From: Burkholderiales bacterium
Lineage (GTDB): Bacteria > Pseudomonadota > Gammaproteobacteria > Burkholderiales > SG8-41
Length of the DNA stretch: 11,832 nucleotides
Assembly (NCBI GenBank): GCA_005800795.1
Contig: SYEN01000498.1
Coordinates: 1-11,832 of the forward strand
Reading direction: 5' to 3'
This document shows, in pieces, positions 7,113-11,832 of this stretch. Every line of letters starts with the position of its first letter. The stretch's first letter is position 1. Below the pieces are notes generated by a model. That model saw nothing but the letters and a program-made list of their open reading frames with translations. It did no database searches and had not been told where the DNA came from. The position numbers and the translations under genes are program-made.

Positions 7113-8326
7113 ACCGCAAACAGTTTTTAATCATGCTGGCGCTGGTGGGCGTGCTGGGCGGTGCCGGACTGGCGATGTTCTGGAAGGACCTCGCCGGATA
7201 CAAAGAGGCTGGCGCGAAAATCGGCGCAAAAGTGCTGCCCGATCTGAAGGCCGCCGATGCAACCGAGATTCGACTGAAGGACGCCAAGAGCGAAATCACG
7301 CTGGTGAGCAAGAATGGGTCGTGGGGTGTGAAAGAACGCGGCGGCTATCCGGCTGATGTGGGCGAAATCAGTGAATTGCTGGCGAAGCTGGTCGAGGCGA
7401 AGGTGGTGCAGTCTGAAACCGTGGGCGATTCGCTTCTGGGCCGGCTGAGTCTGCTGGATCCGGCGAAGGCCGCCGCCAAAGATGGAAAGGCCGAAGGCAC
7501 GGGTACGCTGCTCGAAATGAAAGACAAAACCGGCAAACAGATCGCCTACCTGATTTTCGGCAACGTGTCGAAAAAGAAAGACCCCGGCAATCCTCTGCCC
7601 AACGCGGTGGACGGTGTGCCGGCGGGCCGCTACATGATCGCGCCGGGCAAAATGCAAAGCGTGGTGGTGGTGTCCGACCCGTTTGCCAACGTTGAAATAC
7701 GCCCGGGCCGGTGGTTGGCCAAGAATTTTTTCAAGGCTGACCGCATCAAGTCGCTAAGCGGCGGCGAGGGCAAGGAACAGTGGAAAATTGCCCGCGAACT
7801 CGAATACAGCCAATGGAAATTCGCGGGGGGCGCGGGGCAGCTCGACCCAAGCGCTGCGGTGGGAGCGAACAATGCGCTCGGCCAATTGACGTTCAGTGAT
7901 GTGTCCACCGATGCAAAAGTAGAGGGGGAAGGCGTGCGTACTATCGTCGCCGAAACGTTCGACAACCTCACTTACACCATCAAAATCGCCAAACAGAAAA
8001 CGGGCGACGATTACCTGTTCAACTTCGTGCTGAGCGGCGCACCGCCGAAAACACGCACGCCCGAAAAAGATGAAAAGCCCGACGAAGTCAAACGCCGTGC
8101 CGAGGAATACGAAAAATCATTGAAAGGTCTGGAAGCGCGCGTGGAGTTTGAAAAAATTCTCGGCCAATGGGTGTACGCAATGTCCGCCAAGACGTTGGAA
8201 CCGCTGCTGAAAGACCGCGCGCAAATGACGGTGCAACCGCGCAAGCCGGGTGATGACAAGGGTGGCCCCGGTGGCCCGCCGCCAGGTTTTCCGCCGGGCA
8301 TGATGATGCCGGGCATGACCCGATAA
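7109..8326 (+). CDS. DUF4340 domain-containing envelope protein
   Basis: This 405-aa protein has a single N-terminal membrane anchor (about 5-24, followed by FWKDLAGYKE) and a long soluble region fitting DUF4340. That family regularly follows GldG-like genes in proteobacterial ABC clusters. The N-terminal half has the repeated-domain style ITLVSKNGSWGV..YPADVGEI..LL..L. It is probably anchored in the inner membrane with its bulk in the periplasm. The last 27 residues are a Gly/Pro/Met-rich tail (GGPGGPPPGFPPGMMMPGM), low-complexity and perhaps flexible or metal-binding. ATG at 7109 overlaps the GldG-like stop by 4 nt, so translation is likely coupled. It is the last gene of the operon. The function is unknown; the family call rests on context plus sequence style. 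Confidence 0.85.
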   Translation: MNRKQFLIMLALVGVLGGAGLAMFWKDLAGYKEAGAKIGAKVLPDLKAADATEIRLKDAKSEITLVSKNGSWGVKERGGYPADVGEISELLAKLVEAKVVQSETVGDSLLGRLSLLDPAKAAAKDGKAEGTGTLLEMKDKTGKQIAYLIFGNVSKKKDPGNPLPNAVDGVPAGRYMIAPGKMQSVVVVSDPFANVEIRPGRWLAKNFFKADRIKSLSGGEGKEQWKIARELEYSQWKFAGGAGQLDPSAAVGANNALGQLTFSDVSTDAKVEGEGVRTIVAETFDNLTYTIKIAKQKTGDDYLFNFVLSGAPPKTRTPEKDEKPDEVKRRAEEYEKSLKGLEARVEFEKILGQWVYAMSAKTLEPLLKDRAQMTVQPRKPGDDKGGPGGPPPGFPPGMMMPGMTR

Positions 8327-8330
8327 AAAT

Positions 8331-8344
8331 CTGATTTAAATCAA
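8331..8344. promoter_or_regulatory. FNR/ANR-type box-like palindrome
   Basis: CTGAT-TTAA-ATCAA matches the FNR consensus TTGATnnnnATCAA at 9 of 10 defined positions and lies within a perfect 12-bp palindrome (8332-8343). It sits just after the DUF4340 stop. No well-placed -10 box is seen at the distance expected for a class II site, so a regulatory role is uncertain. Confidence 0.25.
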
Positions 8345-8360
8345 ATACTTATAGGGTAAT

Positions 8361-8588
8361 CACCCAGCGAGTCCTCTGCGCGGCTGCGTCAACTTGGACC
8401 GCGGCATCGCCAAGAGTGGTATTTGTTGACCTTGGGTGCTTCTTGAGGGCGAGACACCATCGCCCTCAGCTTTCTGCTGAGTCGGCGGTGTGTGGGTCTA
8501 CACAGGAGCCTCACTATCGCTTACCTGCAGACCTTGTCGCGACCAGCGGCATCTGCAAAAGTTGTGTGGAGCAATGCCTGGTGTAGAC
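8361..8588 (+). ncRNA. Candidate structured RNA (leader or independent)
   Basis: Several helices can form in order. CACCCA/TGGGTG (8361-8366 with 8433-8438) encloses CGCGG/CCGCG (8379-8383 with 8399-8403). A perfect 9-bp hairpin is at 8444-8468. A competing hairpin CTCAGC/GCTGAG at 8465-8481 shares bases with it. GTCTACAC-AGG pairs with CCT-G-GTGTAGAC (8496-8506 with 8577-8588) and encloses TGCAGA/TCTGCA (8526-8531 with 8552-8557), which encloses GTCGC/GCGGC (8536-8540 with 8546-8550). The last helix needs a G-U pair that exists only on the plus strand. It lies in the leader of the binding-protein operon. No known RNA family is recognised. Confidence 0.33.
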
Positions 8589-8678
8589 TCGTCAATGTGA
8601 GCCACATCAATCATGAGGCGTGACGCGATTGCCATCCGCAAGTATTTATGTAAGTATTTGTTTTAAAAGGATATTAAA

Positions 8679-8870
8679 ATGAGTAACCCGAAGGTTGAAA
8701 AATCGCCGGTGCTACCGGCGGATCACAAGTGGACGTTTGAAAAGCGCCAGGGTATTTACGAATCCGATGTCACAGCGCTGGTGCGCCGCATGCTCGAGGA
8801 TGAGCAGATTCAGAAAGACCAGCGCGCAGCGTGGGAGCGCTGGCGCAACGATCCGAGCAGTTTGAAATAG
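8679..8870 (+). CDS. Small hypothetical protein (63 aa) upstream of the binding protein
   Basis: I do not recognise this family. The 63-residue product is highly charged and lacks Cys, a signal peptide or a membrane segment. It begins MSNPKVEKSPVLPADHKW; its C-terminal half (about 28-58) is predicted-helix-like with many Glu/Arg/Gln and two Trp (AAWERWRND). It is likely translated: AAAGGA (8666-8671) lies 7 nt before the ATG and the frame ends only 2 nt before the next gene's GTG. That spacing suggests coupling with the TctC-type gene and a possible shared role, which is inference. It is probably cytoplasmic. Confidence 0.72.
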   Translation: MSNPKVEKSPVLPADHKWTFEKRQGIYESDVTALVRRMLEDEQIQKDQRAAWERWRNDPSSLK

Positions 8871-8872
8871 CC

Positions 8873-9880
8873 GTGCGGCGTTCACGCGTGTATGGCGCGC
8901 CGCTACTGGCGGTGATGGCGGCCGCATTATTCGCGCCGGCAGCCGTGCCGGCGTGGGCACAGTCACTGGCGGGCGCGGCGAATTACCCCAGCCGCCCGAT
9001 ACGATTTGTGGTGCCCTTCGCGCCCGGCGGCAATGCTGACACGATAGCGCGCACCGCCAGCCAGAAAGCGGCCGAGGCTCTGGGCCAGCAAGTGGTGATC
9101 GACAATCGCTCCGGCGCCAACGGCAACATCGGCATGGAAATCGTCGCGCGTGCCGCGTCCGACGGCTACACCATCGTGCTGGGCTATATTGCCAATGTCG
9201 CGATTGCGCCGAGTCTGGTGGCCAGGATGCCGTACGATCCGGTGAAGGATTTCACGCCGGTGACGCTGCTGGCCACCGCACCGAATATCATTGTCGTGCA
9301 TCCTTCGGTGCAGGCGCGCGGGATGAAAGAACTGGTCGCGCTGTCCAAGGCCAAACCGAAATCGATCAATTTTTCGTCAGCGGGCGTGGCGAGTGTCGGG
9401 CATCTGACGGGCGAGCTGTTCAACACCGCGCTCGGCGCCGATCTTCAGCACGTGCCGTACAAGGGCAGTGCACAAGGGGTCATCGATCTTTTGGCCGGGC
9501 AAATTCAGATGCTGATCGGCGGCATGTCTTCGGTCATGCCGCATATCAAGGCGCAGCGCTTGCGCGCGGTGGCCGTCACCAGCGCGCAACGCTCGCCCGC
9601 CGCACCCGATGTGCCCACCGTGGCTGAATCGCTGATGCCGGTCTTTGAGGCGACGGCGTGGTATGGCGTGCTGGCGCCCGCTGGCGCGTCGCCTGCCATC
9701 GTTTCGCGGCTGCAGGGCGAATTCGCCCGGGCGCTGGCCGTGCCGGAGGTGAAACAGCGTCTGGACAATCTGGGCTATGTCATTGTCGCCAATACCCCCG
9801 GCGAATTCGCTGCGTACATTAAAACCGAAATCACCAAGTGGGCCAAGGTGGTCAAGGCGTCTGGTGCGAAGGCGGAGTAG
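8873..9880 (+). CDS. Bug/TctC-family periplasmic substrate-binding protein
   Basis: This 335-aa protein belongs to the tripartite tricarboxylate receptor (Bug) family, greatly expanded in Burkholderiales. It has a signal peptide: basic RRSR start, hydrophobic core about 9-26 and probable cleavage after AWA (residue 29). The mature protein opens YPSRPIRFVVPFAPGG, diagnostic of the family. Also typical are VVIDNRSGANGNIG, LQHVPYKGSAQGVIDLLAGQIQ and the C-terminal WYGVLAPAGAS. It should bind a carboxylate, dicarboxylate or aromatic acid in the periplasm. No tctA/tctB membrane genes are present, so it is an orphan receptor. GTG at 8873 is chosen because it starts the signal peptide exactly and lies 2 nt after the preceding stop; its own ribosome site is weak, consistent with coupling. 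Confidence 0.92.
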   Translation: MRRSRVYGAPLLAVMAAALFAPAAVPAWAQSLAGAANYPSRPIRFVVPFAPGGNADTIARTASQKAAEALGQQVVIDNRSGANGNIGMEIVARAASDGYTIVLGYIANVAIAPSLVARMPYDPVKDFTPVTLLATAPNIIVVHPSVQARGMKELVALSKAKPKSINFSSAGVASVGHLTGELFNTALGADLQHVPYKGSAQGVIDLLAGQIQMLIGGMSSVMPHIKAQRLRAVAVTSAQRSPAAPDVPTVAESLMPVFEATAWYGVLAPAGASPAIVSRLQGEFARALAVPEVKQRLDNLGYVIVANTPGEFAAYIKTEITKWAKVVKASGAKAE

Positions 9881-9915
9881 CAACCCAATCCCATTCCAAT
9901 GCAAGAGCAGCCATC

Positions 9916-11079
9916 ATGAGCGAAGCGTCCCGCGCACACTTGTTCGAATACTTTCCTGGCAACTTCGTGTGGTCGCAATCGATCAACGCGATGATCGACA
10001 TGGCCAACTGGGGCGCGGCGTCGATGGGGGAGATCGACCAGGTCGGCAAGCGCCTCAAAAACAGGCAAGGCGACAACGAAGCGTGGTTCATCGAATGGCA
10101 GACGATGGCCGAAGACCAGGAGCGCAAGGCTGAAGCCGCAGCAGCAGCAGGCCATCAACTGACGGCGGGCACTTATTTTCTGCACGCGGCCACCTACCAT
10201 CTTTATGCCGAGCGCTTTATTCCGCCCAGCGAACGCAAGTTCGACAGCTATCGCAAGTGCATGCACTGCTTCGAGGAAGGCTACACGCGGCGCTATCCCA
10301 ACGTGGAGCGCGTCGAAGTGCCATACGAAAATGGGCAAAGCCTGCCGGCGCTCTTCATGCGCGCGCCCGGCGCGGGGCCCAAGCCGACGGTTGTGTGCTT
10401 CGACGGCCTCGATCTTTGCAAGGAAATGAGTATTTTGTTCATTGGCGTTGAACTCGCTTACCGCGGTTATCACACGCTCGCCATCGACGGCCCAGGGCAG
10501 GGCGAGGCGCTGAGGCTGCGCAATATCCCCAGCCGCTACGATTACGAAGTGCCGGGTGCGGCGGCGTTTGACTACGTCGCAGGCCGCGCGGATGTGGTCA
10601 AAAACCGCATTGGCGTGATGTCGTTCAGCCTCGGCGGCTACTACACACCCCGCATGGCCGCTTTTGAAAAGCGCTACGCCGCAGCGGTCGCGTGGGGCGC
10701 GCACTACGATTACCATGCCGTGTGGGTCAAGCGCCGCGCGCACATGGAAGCCGGCGGCAAAAATGCCTCGTCGGCGATGTTTCAGTTGCCGTGGGTGCTC
10801 GGCGTGCCGGACATGGATGCCGCGATGGTCAAGGTGAAAGATTTCACCCTCGAAGGTGTGGCCGACAAAATCGAATGCCCGATTTTGATCGTGCACGGCG
10901 AACACGACACCATCGTGCCGGTCGAAATCGCCCATCAACTCGACAAGGCGATCACGCGTTCACGCAACAAAACCTTCAAGGTGTTTACCATTGCCGATGG
11001 CGGGTCGGAGCATTGTCATGGAGACAATCGGATTGTGGGATCGAATTATGTGGCGGATTGGGTGGCGGATAATTTGTAG
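9916..11079 (+). CDS. Alpha/beta hydrolase, FrsA / dihydroxypseudooxynicotine hydrolase-like
   Basis: This 387-aa hydrolase has an N-terminal helical region (about 1-125) before the alpha/beta core, as in FrsA-type esterases and C-C bond hydrolases of the DHPON-hydrolase type. The oxyanion-loop segment F162DGLDLCKE170 matches the group's GLDxxKE motif. The strand AIDGPGQGEA follows. The nucleophile is Ser238 in SFSLGG, where Ser replaces the usual first Gly of GxSxG. Asp331 (HGEHDTIVP) and His366 (SEHCH; His368 is an alternative) complete the triad. No signal peptide is seen, so it is cytoplasmic. ATG at 9916 has AAGAG 8 nt upstream and lies 35 nt after the binding-protein stop, so it is likely co-transcribed and may process the imported compound (inference). 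Substrate unknown. Confidence 0.88.
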   Translation: MSEASRAHLFEYFPGNFVWSQSINAMIDMANWGAASMGEIDQVGKRLKNRQGDNEAWFIEWQTMAEDQERKAEAAAAAGHQLTAGTYFLHAATYHLYAERFIPPSERKFDSYRKCMHCFEEGYTRRYPNVERVEVPYENGQSLPALFMRAPGAGPKPTVVCFDGLDLCKEMSILFIGVELAYRGYHTLAIDGPGQGEALRLRNIPSRYDYEVPGAAAFDYVAGRADVVKNRIGVMSFSLGGYYTPRMAAFEKRYAAAVAWGAHYDYHAVWVKRRAHMEAGGKNASSAMFQLPWVLGVPDMDAAMVKVKDFTLEGVADKIECPILIVHGEHDTIVPVEIAHQLDKAITRSRNKTFKVFTIADGGSEHCHGDNRIVGSNYVADWVADNL

Positions 11080-11094
11080 GCCGAGAGCGTTACC

Positions 11095-11301
11095 TTGAAG
11101 GTTATTGGTACAACGCATTGTTTGGCATTCGTATACGCTTTATTGGTCACTGCGTTGATTGGGTTACTGATAAAGGTAGTTCCATTCCAAATAAAATTGG
11201 AGGAATGGGGCGTGTTGATACCTATCGTGCCTTTTTTAATTTTTTTGTGGCTTGCCTACGCTATCGCGAAGAATGTTGAACGAATGAATTCAGACATATA
11301 G
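11095..11301 (+). CDS. Small two-helix membrane protein (hypothetical)
   Basis: This 68-aa ORF encodes two hydrophobic segments (about 10-29 and 39-58) joined by a short charged loop (KLEEW), ending with a polar tail (KNVERMNSDI). I do not recognise a family. The start is TTG at 11095, with only a weak GAGAG 7 nt upstream. It begins 15 nt after the hydrolase stop. Base composition is clearly more AT-rich than the upstream operon, suggesting separate origin. The hydropathy pattern makes it more than chance, but the rare start and poor ribosome site leave doubt. Confidence 0.5.
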   Translation: MKVIGTTHCLAFVYALLVTALIGLLIKVVPFQIKLEEWGVLIPIVPFLIFLWLAYAIAKNVERMNSDI

Positions 11302-11309
11302 CAAGTAGG

Positions 11310-11326
11310 GCGCAATCTTATTGCGC
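11310..11326. repeat. Short hairpin after the small membrane ORF
   Basis: A perfect 7-bp stem GCGCAAT/ATTGCGC with a 3-nt loop lies 9 nt after the ORF stop. There is no T-run, so termination is doubtful. It resembles the 'GTAGGGCGCAAT'-type palindromes dispersed in many proteobacteria. Confidence 0.35.
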
Positions 11327-11374
11327 TGAATCTGTAGCTGGGTACGCTACTAAATTTAGCTTCAACACCAAGTT

Positions 11375-11530
11375 CGCTGGGCTACCCCCGGTTCGTCGGC
11401 CCTTCGGGCTCCCCTGTGCGGCTCGCCACGCCGGGCGGCTGCGGAACTCGCCCTCGCATACCCCCGCGAGGACTCAGACAGTCCTCGCCGACTGCCCCCG
11501 GCGCGGCTGCGCTGCTCGGCGGCTCTCAGT
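11375..11530. repeat. GC-rich palindrome-rich intergenic block
   Basis: A sharply bounded GC-rich block lies between AT-rich flanks. It contains a perfect 9-bp stem (GCGAGGACT 11466-11474, AGTCCTCGC 11480-11488) with a 5-nt loop, a GCCC-TTC-GGGC hairpin (11399-11409) and several CGGC/GCCG-rich short inversions. A 62-codon forward reading frame crosses it (11416-11604), but its Pro/Arg/Ala-rich composition and run-on into AT-rich DNA argue against coding. It looks like a dispersed repeat or remnant beside the insertion sequence. Its family is not identified. Confidence 0.45.
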
Positions 11531-11584
11531 GCGATTGCACAGCGAAAAATTATCTAGAAAAATATCAATTAAAACAGATGGTAA

Positions 11585-11832
11585 TTAGGGCGAAACGTAA
11601 CTAAAGTAGATTTTAAGAAAGAGCTTGAATACGTTGTCGTTGCGGTGATTGTAACGGTATTCGATTTCCTTTAAATACATCGGGAAATAATTCTTCGACA
11701 CGCCGCGATAGTTGTAAAGAATGTGCTTGGCGTAGCTCCAGAAGCCCTCGATGCCGTTGATGTGATTTCTGGTTTTTTTGTCAACAAACTGCTTGCTGTG
11801 ATTGACCACATGATGCTTGCCATAGCGGCGCA
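11585..11832 (-). CDS. IS1595-family (ISXO2-like) transposase, C-terminal part; 5' end beyond the window
   Basis: The minus-strand frame is open from the window edge (RRYGKHHVVNHSKQFVDKK...) to a TAA at 11585-11587, giving about 81 C-terminal residues. VVNHSKQFVD, NHINGIEGFWSYAK and GVSKNYFPMYLKEIEYRYNHRN are typical of the ISXO2-like DDE transposase domain (PF12762). The Glu of IEGFWS should be the last catalytic acid. A GTG at 11809 is internal and not the true start. Codon use is AT-rich compared with the metabolic genes. The first catalytic residues and zinc-binding N-terminus lie outside the window, so intactness cannot be judged. Confidence 0.88.
   Translation of the reverse strand, partial: RRYGKHHVVNHSKQFVDKKTRNHINGIEGFWSYAKHILYNYRGVSKNYFPMYLKEIEYRYNHRNDNVFKLFLKIYFSYVSP
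11585..11832 (-). mobile_element. IS1595-family insertion sequence, one end only
   Basis: The transposase fragment shows that an IS1595-type element enters from the right. Its end on this side should lie between about 11530 and 11585, where composition changes from the GC-rich block to AT-rich sequence. I could not identify the terminal inverted repeat or the target duplication because the other end is not in the window, so the left boundary given here is only the transposase stop. Confidence 0.6.

Larger units (their letters stand above)
8327..8678. other. 352-nt gene-free region between two operons
   Basis: No ORF of useful length or family resemblance is found on either strand. The stretch contains an FNR-box-like palindrome (8331-8344), a series of nested inverted repeats (8361-8588), an octamer direct repeat (AAGTATTT at 8640-8647 and 8652-8659) and a clear ribosome site AAAGGA (8666-8671) for the gene at 8679. 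No T-tailed terminator for the preceding ABC operon is visible. Confidence 0.7.

Noticed and set aside
8444..8481. The strong hairpins here as the intrinsic terminator of the ABC operon
   Set aside because: They are over 110 nt after the last stop and lack any T-run; they are reported as part of the structured region instead.
9775..10938. Minus-strand ORF of 387 codons opposite the binding protein and hydrolase
   Set aside because: Antisense to clear family genes, no recognisable domains, His/Arg-rich shadow composition.
11416..11604. Forward ORF of 62 codons across the GC-rich block
   Set aside because: Composition changes abruptly in mid-frame, there is no ribosome site, and palindromic repeat sequence explains the open frame.
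1..11832. CRISPR array, toxin-antitoxin pair, phage or defence genes
   Set aside because: No regularly spaced repeats and no recognisable nuclease, toxin, integrase or phage genes were seen on either strand; the only mobile gene is the transposase fragment at the right edge.

Overview
The window looks like a chromosomal segment of a betaproteobacterium, probably Burkholderiales-like. The reasons are moderately high GC, a Bug/TctC-type periplasmic binding protein, several stand-alone catabolic enzymes (cyclase-family hydrolase, enolase-superfamily enzyme, beta-hydroxyacid dehydrogenase, FrsA/DHPON-hydrolase-like alpha/beta hydrolase) and dispersed palindromic repeats of a kind common in that group. 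The taxon is inferred from gene content; no marker gene is present.

Layout. (1) Positions 1-219 hold the probable last codons of an upstream gene, a textbook intrinsic terminator (50-78) and a degenerate dispersed inverted repeat (99-181). (2) 220-1188 (+) is a cyclase-family metal-hydrolase-like gene. (3) 1258-3317 (-) is a two-gene operon, beta-hydroxyacid dehydrogenase followed by a mandelate racemase/muconate lactonizing family enzyme, convergent with the cyclase gene. (4) 3428-3502 (+) is tRNA-Thr(TGT); back-to-back TATAAT boxes serve it and the minus-strand operon. (5) 3683-8326 (+) is a four-gene operon: GldA-like ATPase, GldF-like ABC-2 permease, GldG-like ABC auxiliary protein and DUF4340 protein. 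(6) 8327-8678 is a 352-nt gene-free stretch that folds into several nested hairpins and starts with an FNR-box-like palindrome. (7) 8679-11079 (+) is a probable operon of a 63-aa unknown protein, a TctC/Bug binding protein and an alpha/beta hydrolase. (8) 11095-11301 is an AT-richer small two-helix membrane ORF, followed by a palindrome-rich GC block (about 11375-11530) and the 3' end of an IS1595/ISXO2-type transposase (-) running off the window.

How the genes may work together: the ABC operon encodes ATPase, permease and two membrane-anchored extracytoplasmic partners and probably forms one envelope complex of unknown substrate. The binding protein plus hydrolase, and separately the dehydrogenase plus enolase-superfamily enzyme, look like small carboxylate or aromatic catabolism modules whose substrates cannot be read from sequence. 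No clear-cut new defence or mobile system is visible. The best candidates for something undescribed are the structured region at 8361-8588, the 63-aa protein beside the binding protein, and the atypical active-site motifs of the cyclase and enolase-superfamily proteins.
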